A DNA stretch of 64,000 nucleotides from Methylobacterium sp. SyP6R (GCF_019216885.1 NZ_JAAQRC020000001.1:558001-622000), one strand, 5' to 3'; counted from the stretch's first letter, positions 34,598 to 42,983 are shown. Translations and numbers: made by a program. The notes: a model not told the origin generated them from the letters alone.

Positions 34598-35266
34598 ATG
34601 ATCCGGCTTCACGTCATCGATCGAACGAACCGCAGCGCTTACGCTGATGCCATCGATCAACATCATGTTCTTCGTAAGAAGATTTACATGGATGAGCAGA
34701 AGTGGAGTGCCCTGCGCGCGGTCGACGGCCGCGAGATCGATCAGTTCGATACCGACAGCACCGTGTATCTCCTGGCGATCGGGGCGGATGGCGAGGTCGC
34801 GGGAGGCACGCGCCTGCTGCCGTCCCTCGGGCCGACGCTGCTGAGCGAGGTGTTCCCGCAACTGGCCGAGGAGCGCGGCTTCGAGCGGTCGGCGGAGATC
34901 TGGGAATGGACCCGCTTCTTCGTCGCCCCCCGCTACCGGGAGGACAAGCGGCTGTCGCGGGTGGCCGGCATCGTCGCGGCGGGCATGGTGGAGTATTGTC
35001 TCGATCGGCACATCCCGCGCATGAACGTGGTCGCCGAGGCTTACTGGATCCCGAAGGTCTCGGCCCTCGGCTGGCGCCCGCGGCCTCTGGGCCTGCCCCT
35101 CGCCCATGAGGGACTGTCGATCTGCGCCTTCACGATCGAGATGACGCAGGAGGCTCTGCAGGCGACCCGCGCCGTCTACGGGATCGACGCGCCGTCCCTG
35201 GTCCGGGCGAAGGATCTCGTTCCCGCCTACGACCACCCTGCATCCGACCGCACCCTGTCGGCTTGA
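34598..35266 (+). CDS. LuxI-family acyl-homoserine-lactone synthase
   Basis: The protein has 222 residues and makes acyl-homoserine lactone from SAM and an acyl-ACP. The family's invariant residues are present: R26 and W36 in the VLRKKIYMDEQKW segment, E46, D48 and D51 in REIDQFD, R72 in GGTRLLP, E103 and R106 in WEWTRFFVAPR. The Phe of the family at position 30 is Tyr. It partners the LuxR gene upstream. The acyl chain cannot be predicted. Small ORFs follow it on the same strand. Confidence 0.94.
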   Translation: MIRLHVIDRTNRSAYADAIDQHHVLRKKIYMDEQKWSALRAVDGREIDQFDTDSTVYLLAIGADGEVAGGTRLLPSLGPTLLSEVFPQLAEERGFERSAEIWEWTRFFVAPRYREDKRLSRVAGIVAAGMVEYCLDRHIPRMNVVAEAYWIPKVSALGWRPRPLGLPLAHEGLSICAFTIEMTQEALQATRAVYGIDAPSLVRAKDLVPAYDHPASDRTLSA

Positions 35267-35711
35267 GATGACGGATGTCGACCGACAATCAGATGTCGTC
35301 GCAGGGCCGTGCGTCGATGGGAGCGGTCGTCCTCGACCATCCCGCCGCCGGGGCGGGCGTCTCGCTCCGCGCCATCACGACCGCCATGACCGAGGAGGCG
35401 CCGGGAGAAACCCGGGCGACCTGCGGCGTCACCGTCTCCGTACCGGCCCATCCCCGGCCGTCCACTCCGCCGGACCGGATCGTGTCCCGCCCGTCATGCC
35501 GAGGGTCTTCGACAACGACCCTCGCTTCCGGCCTCGAATTCTCGTCCGGTCTCGAATTTTTGCCAAGTCTTGAATTCTTCCCAAGTCTCGAATTCTTGCC
35601 AAGTCGCGACTTATTGCCAAGTCTCTGTCTGGGCATTGAAAATTCGAGATGGTCCGACGGCCCGGTGCATCGGCATCCCGGGTCGGTATCATCAGTGTGA
35701 GGTCGTCAGCG
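35267..35711. other. Region behind luxI with an 18-bp minisatellite
   Basis: A 141-codon open frame starts at 35275 just after luxI, but much of it is low-complexity and includes the tandem array, so I do not call it a gene with confidence. The rest holds no recognisable feature. Confidence 0.45.
35530..35619. repeat. 18-bp minisatellite, five units
   Basis: Units begin at 35530, 35548, 35566, 35584 and 35602, with consensus AGTCTCGAATTCTTGCCA. Multiple-of-three length keeps any frame open (LEFLPS units on the plus strand). The core GAATTC...GCCAAG resembles the 15-bp array at 36581-36655. Confidence 0.85.
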
Positions 35712-35957
35712 ATGGCGCGTTACGGCGACACCCGTCTCCCCACTCCGGTTGCCCGCCTCGTGCGGCCACCGGCCAGTCCGCAAAGCCCGGCCGACCGCCT
35801 GGCCGAGCACCTGATCGAGGCCTATCGGAGCGCCGCGGATTGCGAGGACCCGGTCGCCCTCGATCTGATCCGCCTCGCGCTCTGGCATGTCGGCCGCACC
35901 TACCCGCCCTCCGGCCACATCCCGGAGGAGCAGCGTCGGGAGGAGCACTGGTCGTGA
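35712..35957 (+). CDS. Small hypothetical protein
   Basis: The protein has 81 residues: a Pro/Ser-rich N-terminus followed by an amphipathic helix region (ADRLAEHLIEAYRSAADCED, LIRLALWHVGR). No family is recognised. It lies between the luxI gene and another small ORF on the same strand and could be transcribed from the luxI promoter. Confidence 0.5.
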   Translation: MARYGDTRLPTPVARLVRPPASPQSPADRLAEHLIEAYRSAADCEDPVALDLIRLALWHVGRTYPPSGHIPEEQRREEHWS

Positions 35958-36046
35958 CGGCCGGCGTCACCTTGCCCCATCGGTCCCGCGCCCGTCGCGC
36001 ACCGGCCCATCCATCCACTTCGTCCACCCCCGATCAGGCACGCACC

Positions 36047-36298
36047 ATGGCGCCCGCGACCCGCTGCACCCCGTCGCAGTCCCACCTTTCCCAGGCGGCC
36101 CGGGCCGAGATCCAGGCCCTGCGCCTCGCCGCCGGCATCCTCGACCTGCAGCGCACCGCGAGCCCGCAGATCCGCGAACTGCCCTCCGTGCAGGCGATGA
36201 TCCGCGCGGCCGCGGCGGTGTTCGACGAGCTCGGCTTCGGCGAGGGGAGCGAGGCGGAGCGGACCGACGGCGAGCTGGAGCGGACGATGTCGTCCTGA
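36047..36298 (+). CDS. Small hypothetical protein
   Basis: The protein has 83 residues and is mainly helical (ARAEIQALRLAAGILDLQRT, VQAMIRAAAAVFDELGF) with an acidic C-terminus. No family is recognised. The start at 36047 is the first ATG of the helical region. It ends 22 bp before the convergent PIG-L gene. Confidence 0.5.
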   Translation: MAPATRCTPSQSHLSQAARAEIQALRLAAGILDLQRTASPQIRELPSVQAMIRAAAAVFDELGFGEGSEAERTDGELERTMSS

Positions 36299-36320
36299 CG
36301 TTTGCCGCGCCGGCGGGCGG

Positions 36321-37214
36321 TCAGCCGATGCCGGCGATCTCCCGCTCCGCCGCCTCGGCGAGCGCCCGGAACCGCGCCCCGTCGAGTCCCGATTCCCCGT
36401 AGAGGAGCCGCCCGCCATTCGGCAGGATCCCGAACCGGTCGTCCGGCGCCTCGCGGAAGCGCTCGAGGGCGATCGGGACCCGGTTCAGGGTCGCGGCCTG
36501 GCTCGCATGGGCGGCGAACAGGGCGGCCTTGAAGGCGCAATCCTCAGGGTCGAGATGGAGCGCGATCGCCCGCCGCGGCGGTTCGGTGGCCAAGAACTCG
36601 GTGGCCAAGAATCCGGTGGCCGAGAATTCGGTGGCCGAGAATTCGGTGGCCAAGACGCTGCCGGCATCGAACCCGTCCGGGCCGGCATGGTAGAACGGCA
36701 TCTCGATCACCGCGAGGCGCTCCGGCCCGAGAAGCCGCCGGGCACCCCGCAGGGAGAGCGCCACCGCGTCGTGGTCCGGGTGGCCGCCCTCGTAGGCGTG
36801 GGTCAGCGCCACCGTGATCCCGCATGCGCTGAAAATCCCGGCCAGCTGCCGGGCGAGCGGCGCGATGATCTCCGCCACACCCCGGTCGGGATGCCCCAGC
36901 GCGATGCGCCGCGCCCGTTCGACGCCTGCAAGGCTCAGTGCCGCATCGAGCTCCCGGGCGCGGGCCGCCGCGTAGGCGGCAGGGTCCGAAAAACCGCGGC
37001 GCGCGGCGTCTCGCCCGTCGCGGGGCGCGCCGTCGGTGACGTGGATCACCGTGAGGCCGGCAAGGCGCGGCAGCTGCGCGCCGCAGCCGATGCTCTCGTC
37101 GTCCGGATGAGCGACCACGAGCGCGGCGGCGTGTGCCGCCACCGGCCCGCAGGCCGGATCGGCGAGGGCTGCCAGGAACCTTTCGGCGGCCGGCGAGGTC
37201 GGGGCGATCGCCAT
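36321..37214 (-). CDS. PIG-L (LmbE-like) deacetylase with pentapeptide repeat insert
   Basis: The protein has 297 residues of the zinc-dependent PIG-L/LmbE family. The metal motif is VVAHPDDESIGCGAQL near residue 30, and the second zinc-site region is HAYEGGHPDHDAVAL. Family members remove N-acetyl groups from GlcNAc-type sugars. Between AGPDGFDAG and the conserved C-terminal helix (CAFKAALFAAHASQ) the protein carries five in-frame copies of a [LS]AT[EG]F pentapeptide encoded by a 15-bp minisatellite. The start at 37214 was chosen because residues before MAIAPT overlap the adjacent pseudogene. Confidence 0.85.
   Translation of the reverse strand: MAIAPTSPAAERFLAALADPACGPVAAHAAALVVAHPDDESIGCGAQLPRLAGLTVIHVTDGAPRDGRDAARRGFSDPAAYAAARARELDAALSLAGVERARRIALGHPDRGVAEIIAPLARQLAGIFSACGITVALTHAYEGGHPDHDAVALSLRGARRLLGPERLAVIEMPFYHAGPDGFDAGSVLATEFSATEFSATGFLATEFLATEPPRRAIALHLDPEDCAFKAALFAAHASQAATLNRVPIALERFREAPDDRFGILPNGGRLLYGESGLDGARFRALAEAAEREIAGIG
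36581..36655. repeat. 15-bp minisatellite inside the PIG-L gene
   Basis: Five 15-bp units start at 36581, 36596, 36611, 36626 and 36641, with consensus ATTCGGTGGCCAAGA. They preserve the reading frame and encode repeated [LS]AT[EG]F on the minus strand. Confidence 0.9.
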
Positions 37215-37219
37215 CGCGG

Positions 37220-38135
37220 TCAGATCGCTGCTTGCGGCCCGAGGGCCGGCCCGGGCCGGATCGTCCCGGCATAGCGCCGGACCATCGCGGCGCAGAATCC
37301 CGCGGATTCCTCCCTCACCTGCGGCGGGCTGGTGTGGTGGGGGGCGATACCCCGGTGCTCGGGGGTGAAGCAGAAGGTCACGGTCACGTCGAACTCCGCC
37401 AGGGCATCCATCCGCCGGTCGAACCACTCGAGGGCATCGGGCCGAAACAATCGGCCCGGGACGGGCCGGTGCGGAGATACGTCACCCCGAGCCGCCGCAT
37501 CAGGCCTCCGCCTCGTCGAGCCGGTGATCCTGGTCACGGAACCACCGGCACGGGCCGCGCGCCGGGGTGTGGCGGGCGAAATGCTCGTGCGCCGGCTTGG
37601 GCGTGCCGTCCTCGCGCAGCAACCCATATAGAAATGCCGATCATAGGAGGAGCCCTCCGCCTCCCGGTGCCGTGTGGTGGCGCCCAAGGCCTGCGGCGGG
37701 TCGTAGAGGCCGGACCGGTGGATCCGCGGCGCCTGTCCGGCCAGCAGCTCGGCGGTACGGTCGATCCGGACGACCTGCACCTCCTCGGCCCCGAAGGTCG
37801 AGACGCCGACCTCGGTGACCCAGATCGGCCTGGAAGTTACCGCGCGCGGATCTCGGCGAACTTGTCCGGCCACTCGTCGGTCTGCCACAGGTTCCAGTCG
37901 AGCGGGAAGCCGTGCAAAGCCACCGCGTCGACGTGGTCGAGGGCGCCGCGACCGTCGAGCATCCGGATGAAGGTCGGGTCGGTCGGCGAGATGCCGCCGA
38001 GCACCGTCGGCAGGTGCGGCGTTTCCCCCTTCACGGCACGCGCCGCGCAATCCAGCGTTTCGGCGACGAGCGACCAGCCCGGATCGATCTCGGGATCCCA
38101 ATTGCGACTTGTTGCTGGGCTCGTTTTCTGGGCTC
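37220..38135 (-). pseudogene. Degraded glycosidase-like (beta-xylosidase-type) gene
   Basis: Recognisable segments follow one another but in different frames: NEPSNKS near 38115, WDPEIDPGWSLVAETLDCAA, LHGFPLDWNLWQTDEWPDKF, then VTSRPIWVTEVGVSTFGAEE, HFYMG, LLREDGTPKPAHEHF, RRLGVTYLRTG and finally DALEWFDRRMDALAEFDVTV to MVRRYA. Lesions include an extra A near 38108, an expanded CG run at 37841-37849 that creates a stop, a one-base loss near 37628, an in-frame TGA after DEAEA, and another one-base loss near 37455. The 5' end is missing and carries a 15-bp duplication around AACGAGCCCAG. Glycosidase assignment is from remembered family resemblance. Confidence 0.75.
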
Positions 38136-38427
38136 GTTCCGGATCGTCCCCGCTTCGATCATGCCGCCCTCGTCGCACGAGAGGGGTGGGGAGTTTGGGG
38201 GTCCGTCATGGCGACAGGCCGGGCGCGGTGCAGGCCACCGGACCGGCGGCGCACTGGAAGCATTGCGAAGAACAGCCGGTTGTCCCTGCGGCTTGACGGT
38301 TACACAGACCTCGCACGCAGACCTCGCCTGTGCGGCGACGCCTTGACGGCGATGCCGCACCTGCGAGATGAGCATCCCAAACCGAGAACCTCGCGACCCG
38401 TCGAGCGCCTTCAGGATTCCTGGCACG
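38136..38427. other. Region upstream of the ferredoxin-NADP reductase gene
   Basis: No gene is visible. A weak promoter-like pair, TTGACG at 38343-38348 and AGATGA at 38366-38371 with a 17-nt spacer, lies about 55 bp before the fpr start. Confidence 0.35.
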
Positions 38428-39204
38428 ATGAGCAACTTCAACGAGGAGCGCGTCCTGTCCGTCCATCACTGGACGGACTCGCTCTTCAGCTTCCGCACCA
38501 CCCGCGACCCGTCGTTCCGCTTCCGCAACGGCGAGTTCACGATGATCGGCCTCAAGGGCGAGGGCGCCAAGCCCCTGCTGCGCGCCTACAGCGTGGTGAG
38601 CGCCAATTACGAGGACGAGCTGGAGTTCTTCTCCATCAAGGTGGCCAACGGCCCGCTCACCTCGAAGCTTCAGCACCTCAAGGTCGGCGACCCGATCGTG
38701 GTCAGCCGCAAGGCCACCGGCACCCTGGTGCTCGACAACCTGATGCCCGGCCGGCACCTCTACCTGCTCGGCACCGGCACCGGCCTCGCGCCGTTCCTGG
38801 CGATCATCAAGGATCCGGAGACCTACGAGCGCTTCGAGAAGGTGATCCTGGTCCATGGCTGCCGCCAGGTCCAGGAGCTCGCCTACGGCGAGACGATCAC
38901 CGAGACGCTGCCGCAGCACGAGCTGATCGGCGAGATGGTCCGCGACCAGCTGATCTACTACCCGACCGTGACCCGCGAGCCGTTCCGCAACCGCGGCCGC
39001 ATCACCGACCTGATGACCTCCGGCAAGCTCTTCTCCGACATCGGCCTGCCGATGATGACCAAGGAGGCCGACCGCTTCATGCTCTGCGGCAGCCCCGACA
39101 TGATCCGCGACACCCGCGACCTGCTCGCCGGTGCCGGCTACATCGAGGGCAACCACGGCGAGGCCGGCCACTACGTCATCGAGAAGGCCTTCGTCGAGAA
39201 GTAG
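38428..39204 (+). CDS. fpr: Ferredoxin--NADP+ reductase
   Basis: The protein has 258 residues of the bacterial FPR type. The FAD site is LLRAYSVVSANYED, the NADP site includes LLGTGTGLAPFLAI and VHGCRQVQELAY, and FMLCGSPDMIRDT lies near the C-terminus, with the C-terminal AFVEK tail typical of the subclass. It exchanges electrons between NADPH and ferredoxin or flavodoxin and is often induced in oxidative stress. A dispersed repeat follows immediately. Confidence 0.94.
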   Translation: MSNFNEERVLSVHHWTDSLFSFRTTRDPSFRFRNGEFTMIGLKGEGAKPLLRAYSVVSANYEDELEFFSIKVANGPLTSKLQHLKVGDPIVVSRKATGTLVLDNLMPGRHLYLLGTGTGLAPFLAIIKDPETYERFEKVILVHGCRQVQELAYGETITETLPQHELIGEMVRDQLIYYPTVTREPFRNRGRITDLMTSGKLFSDIGLPMMTKEADRFMLCGSPDMIRDTRDLLAGAGYIEGNHGEAGHYVIEKAFVEK

Positions 39205-39209
39205 CCCTG

Positions 39210-39319
39210 TGATACGAAATCCGGAAGATGACTTCCGGATTTCGTATCATCAGCCCGCGCGGCGCCTGAGCGAGGCCGCTTTCCGTATCGCGAAGCGATC
39301 AATCGGAAAGCGTATGATA
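39210..39319. repeat. Dispersed composite hairpin repeat, copy 2 (inverted)
   Basis: A perfect 17-bp hairpin (GATACGAAATCCGGAAG at 39211-39227, loop ATGA, complement at 39232-39248), then CAGCCCGCGCGGCGCCTG, then a second hairpin arm ATCGGAAAGCGTATGAT. The order is reversed relative to copy 1 at 18905-19004. Confidence 0.8.
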
Positions 39320-39357
39320 CGCGGGATGCGCCGGGAAACCTGCGGGGAAACCTGATC

Positions 39358-40074
39358 GTGCGCATCCTGCTCATCAACCCCAACACCACGGCCGCCGTCA
39401 CCGAGCAGGCGGCCGCACATGTCCGGCGCCTGATCCCCGCCGAGATCGTGCCGGTGACGGGCCGCTTCGGCGCCCGCTACATCGCGAGCCGCGCCGCCGC
39501 GGCCATCGCCGGCCACGCCGCCCTCGACGCCCTGGCGGCCAACGTCGCCGGGTGCGACGCGGTCTATCTCGCCTGCTTCGGCGATCCGGGCCTGCTCGCC
39601 CTCAAGGAAGTCTCGCCGGTGCCGGTCGTCGGCATGGCGGAGGGCGCCCTGCACCTCGCCTGCACCCGGGGGCGCCGCATCGGCATCGTCACCGGCGGCG
39701 TCCTGTGGAAGCCGATGCTGATCGAGTTCGCGGCGATGCTCGGCCTCTCCGAGCGCCTCGCCGGCATCCGCACCGTGGCACCGACCGGCGGCGAGATCGC
39801 CCGCGACCCCGACGCGGCGTTGGGCCGCCTCGCGGCCGCCTGCCGCGACTGCGCCGAGATCGACGGGGCCGACGTGGTGGTGCTCGGCGGCGCGGCTTTG
39901 GCCGGCCTGGCCGAGCGGGTGCAGCCGCAGGTCGCCGTGCCGGTGATCTGCTCGGTCGAGGCCGGGGCACGGGCGGTGATCGCCGCGGCCGGGATCGCGG
40001 GCGCCCGGCCGACCCTGCCGCCGACGGAGAGCGTGGGCCTGTCGGAGGATCTGGCGCGGATGCTGCGCGCCTGA
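39358..40074 (+). CDS. Asp/Glu/hydantoin racemase family protein
   Basis: The protein has 238 residues starting at the GTG at 39358. VRILLINPNTTAAVTEQAA and GCDAVYLACFGDPGL contain the first catalytic Cys region, and ADVVVLGGAALAGLAERVQ the second half; the expected second Cys appears to be Ala in GGAALAG, so racemase activity is uncertain. It resembles hydantoin or allantoin racemases. It heads a five-gene same-strand cluster. Confidence 0.8.
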   Translation: MRILLINPNTTAAVTEQAAAHVRRLIPAEIVPVTGRFGARYIASRAAAAIAGHAALDALAANVAGCDAVYLACFGDPGLLALKEVSPVPVVGMAEGALHLACTRGRRIGIVTGGVLWKPMLIEFAAMLGLSERLAGIRTVAPTGGEIARDPDAALGRLAAACRDCAEIDGADVVVLGGAALAGLAERVQPQVAVPVICSVEAGARAVIAAAGIAGARPTLPPTESVGLSEDLARMLRA

Positions 40075-40148
40075 GCGCAACGGCGCCGGTTTACAGCGGG
40101 CGGCGCCCTATGAAAGGCTGGCGCCCCGATTCCCGCGAGACTTGTCCG

Positions 40149-41015
40149 ATGACCGACCCCGCCGCAGCCCGCGCCGCCTTCCGGCGGCTCCACGAGAGCG
40201 GCTGCTTCGTGATGCCGAACCCTTGGGACATCGGCACCGCCCGCTACCTCGCGGCGATGGGTTTTCCGGCGCTCGCCACCACCAGCTCGGGCTTCGCCTT
40301 CACCCGCGCCCTGCCGGACACCGACTGGGCGGTGCCCCTCGACGCGATGCTGGCCCACATCGCCGAGATCGCCGCCGCCACCGACCTGCCGGTGAACGCC
40401 GATTTCGAATCCGGCTACGCCCACGATCCCGAGGGCGTCGCCCGCAACGTCGCGGCCTGCGTGGCGACCGGCGTCGCCGGCCTGTCGATCGAGGATGCCA
40501 CGGGCGACCCGAGCCGGCCGCTCTACGACATCCGGGAGGGCGCCGAGCGCATCCGCGCCGCGAAGGCCGCAATCGATGCCTCCGGCACCGGCGTGGTGCT
40601 GACCGGCCGGGCCGAATGCTACCTCACCGGCCATCCCGAGCCCCTGCCCGAGGCGATCCGCCGGCTCCAGGCCTATGCCGAGGCCGGGGCCGACGTGGTC
40701 TATGTGCCGGGCCCGAAGCGGCGCGAGGACATCCGCACCCTGGTCGAGGCCCTGGCGCCGGTGCCGGTCAACATCCTGATGAGCACCAATCCGGGCCTCA
40801 AGGTCGCCGATCTCGAAGGCTTGGGCGTGCGCAGGATCAGCGTCGGCTCGTCGCTGGCGCGGGCGGCCTGGACCGGCTTCATCCGTGCGGCGCGGCGCAT
40901 CCACGACGAGGGCAGCTTCGGCGGCTTCGACGGCTCGGTCGGTTTCTCCGAGATCAACGGATTCTTCCGCCAAGATCTCAAGAACCGGGACCTGAAGGAG
41001 CGGAGCGGCGCATGA
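40149..41015 (+). CDS. Isocitrate lyase / PEP mutase family protein
   Basis: The protein has 288 residues of the PEP-mutase/ICL TIM-barrel family. Motifs are FVMPNPWDIGTARYLAAMGF, LATTSSGFAFT, the Mg-binding NADFESGYAHD, GLSIEDATGDPSRPLYD and LTGRAECYLTG. Members cleave or rearrange C-C or C-P bonds of 2-hydroxy or 2-oxo acids; the substrate is unknown. Its stop overlaps the start of the double GNAT gene by 4 nt (ATGA). Confidence 0.88.
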   Translation: MTDPAAARAAFRRLHESGCFVMPNPWDIGTARYLAAMGFPALATTSSGFAFTRALPDTDWAVPLDAMLAHIAEIAAATDLPVNADFESGYAHDPEGVARNVAACVATGVAGLSIEDATGDPSRPLYDIREGAERIRAAKAAIDASGTGVVLTGRAECYLTGHPEPLPEAIRRLQAYAEAGADVVYVPGPKRREDIRTLVEALAPVPVNILMSTNPGLKVADLEGLGVRRISVGSSLARAAWTGFIRAARRIHDEGSFGGFDGSVGFSEINGFFRQDLKNRDLKERSGA

Positions 41016-42172
41016 ATCCCGATCGCGATCCCGTCACCGGCCTGCCGATCGGCCATCCCGTCGCCACGACCGGCCCGGCGCCCGGGCCCGAGAAAATCCG
41101 CCTCGACGGGCGCCACGTCTCGATCGTGCCGCTCGATGCGGCGGCGCACGGCGCCGACCTCGCCGAGGGCGCGGTCGGGCCAGGCAAGGAAGCCCTGTGG
41201 CAATACATGCCCGCCGGCCCGTTCGACGATCATGCGAGTTTCCAGGCCCATCTCGCGGTTTGCGCGGCCTCGAGCGATCCCCTGTTCTACGCCATCCTGG
41301 ATGCGCGGTCGGGCAAGGCGATCGGCCACGCCGCGCTGATGCGGATCGACCGGGCGAACCGGGTGATCGAGGTCGGCAACATCCTCTACACCCCGGCCTT
41401 GCAGCGCACGCCCGGCGCCACCGAGGCGATGCGGCTTCTGGCCGGTTACGTCTTCGATCTCGGCTATCGCCGCTACGAGTGGAAGTGCAACGCCCTCAAC
41501 GCCCCGTCCCGGAGCGCGGCGCAGCGCCTCGGCTTCTCCTACGAGGGGCTGTTTCGCCAGGGCATGATCGTCAAGGGCCGCAACCGGGACACGACCTGGT
41601 TCTCGATGCTCGATGCCGAGTGGCCGCAGACCCGCCAGGGCTTCGACCGCTGGCTCGATCCCGCCAACCTCGACGGCGGCCAGTCCCTGCGCCTCGGCGC
41701 GCTGACGAGCGCGTCGATCCCGGGCGAAGCCTTGCGCCGGGCGACGACCCCCGACGAGGCCGCCCTCGCAGGCCTTCAGGAGGCGGCCTACGCGCCGAAC
41801 CGCCCGCTCCTCGGCGTCGAGCCGGTCCCGCTCCTCACCCCGGCCGCCGAGGTGCTGGCGCGCTACGAGGTCTGGCTCGCCGACCAGGACGGGGCGCTCG
41901 CCGGGGCCCTGGTGCTCGATCCGCATCCCGATCACCTGATGATCTGGAGCGTGTCGGTCGATCCGGCGCACCAGGGCACCGGCCTCGGCAACGCCCTGCT
42001 GGCGGCGGCCGAGGCGCGGGCGCGGGACCTCGACCTGTCGGAGTTGCGGCTCTACACCGGGGACAAGCTCGTGCGGAACATCGACTGGTACGCGCGGCGG
42101 GGCTACGCCACCGAGCGGGTCGAGGACCTGCCGGACCGGCGCCTGGTCCACATGACGAAGACCCTCGCCTGA
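41012..42172 (+). CDS. Tandem GNAT acetyltransferase (RimJ/RimL-type plus GNAT)
   Basis: The protein has 386 residues and fuses two acetyltransferase folds. Residues of about 20-215 are a RimJ/RimL-like Acetyltransf_3 domain (IGHAALMRIDRANRVIEVGN, YEWKCNALNAPSRSAAQRLGF). Residues of about 235-386 are a second GNAT domain with the acetyl-CoA loop VDPAHQGTGLGNALLAAAE. Both domains look intact. It is translationally coupled to the preceding PEP-mutase-like gene. The fusion may let one protein acylate two positions or two substrates; this is inferred. Confidence 0.85.
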   Translation: MNPDRDPVTGLPIGHPVATTGPAPGPEKIRLDGRHVSIVPLDAAAHGADLAEGAVGPGKEALWQYMPAGPFDDHASFQAHLAVCAASSDPLFYAILDARSGKAIGHAALMRIDRANRVIEVGNILYTPALQRTPGATEAMRLLAGYVFDLGYRRYEWKCNALNAPSRSAAQRLGFSYEGLFRQGMIVKGRNRDTTWFSMLDAEWPQTRQGFDRWLDPANLDGGQSLRLGALTSASIPGEALRRATTPDEAALAGLQEAAYAPNRPLLGVEPVPLLTPAAEVLARYEVWLADQDGALAGALVLDPHPDHLMIWSVSVDPAHQGTGLGNALLAAAEARARDLDLSELRLYTGDKLVRNIDWYARRGYATERVEDLPDRRLVHMTKTLA

Positions 42173-42236
42173 CGGCGACACGGTTTCACGAACAAGCCCC
42201 GCCGCCGAGCGGGGCGCGACGAACGGGAGGATACAC

Positions 42237-42983
42237 ATGGCGGGACGGCTGACGGGCAAGCGCGCGGTCGTGACGGCGGCGGGCCAGGGGATCGGACGCG
42301 CCATCGCGGCGGCCTTCCTCGCCGAGGGCGCCGAGGTGCTGGCGACCGATCTCGACGCGGGGAAGCTCGAGAGCCTGAAGGGGGCGCAGGCCGCGTCCCT
42401 CGATGTCCGTTCGGACGCGGCGGTGGCGGAGTTCGCGAAGGGCGCCGGTCCGGTCGACGTGCTGGTGAACGCCGCCGGCTTCGTCCATCACGGCACCATC
42501 CTCGATTGCACCGACGCCGAGTGGGATCTGGCCTTCGACCTCAACGTGCGCTCGATGCACCGCACCATCCGGGCCTTCCTGCCCGGCATGCTGGAGCGCG
42601 GCAACGGCTCGATCGTCAACATCGCCTCGGCGGTCGGGGCGGACGCCACCGCGCCGAACCGCTACGTCTACGGCGCCTCGAAGGCGGCGGTGGTCGGTCT
42701 CACCAAGGCGGTGGCGCGGGACTTCATCCGCAGCGGCGTGCGGGCGAACGCGATCTGCCCCGGCACGATCCAGTCGCCCTCCCTCGACGAGCGCATCGCG
42801 GCCTTGGCTGAGATGAACAAGACTTCGGTCGAGGCCGCCCGCCAGGCCTTCATCGACCGCCAGCCGATGGGCCGACTCGGCACGGCGGAGGAGATGGGGG
42901 CGCTCGCCGTCTACCTCGCCTCGGACGAATCCCGCTTCACCACCGGCCAGACCCACGTCGCCGATGGCGGCTTCACGCTCTGA
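42237..42983 (+). CDS. Short-chain dehydrogenase/reductase
   Basis: The protein has 248 residues of the classical SDR type: TAAGQGIGRAIAAAF (cofactor loop) and ATDLDAGKL, suggesting NAD preference. NAAG is present, and the catalytic Ser/Tyr/Lys lie in NIASAVG and YVYGASKAAV. Its opening resembles 3-hydroxybutyrate dehydrogenase type 2 and sugar-acid dehydrogenases. Given the adjacent DenD-like gene, a role in sugar-acid oxidation is plausible. It lies 64 bp after the GNAT gene. Confidence 0.88.
   Translation: MAGRLTGKRAVVTAAGQGIGRAIAAAFLAEGAEVLATDLDAGKLESLKGAQAASLDVRSDAAVAEFAKGAGPVDVLVNAAGFVHHGTILDCTDAEWDLAFDLNVRSMHRTIRAFLPGMLERGNGSIVNIASAVGADATAPNRYVYGASKAAVVGLTKAVARDFIRSGVRANAICPGTIQSPSLDERIAALAEMNKTSVEAARQAFIDRQPMGRLGTAEEMGALAVYLASDESRFTTGQTHVADGGFTL

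Noticed and set aside
35275..35700. A 141-residue protein immediately after luxI
   Set aside because: The frame is low-complexity and mostly explained by the 18-bp minisatellite; it could be real, but sequence support is too weak.
37220..38101. An intact 293-residue protein
   Set aside because: Family-like segments occur in several frames around this open frame, so the uninterrupted reading is a patchwork of true and shadow sequence in a pseudogene.
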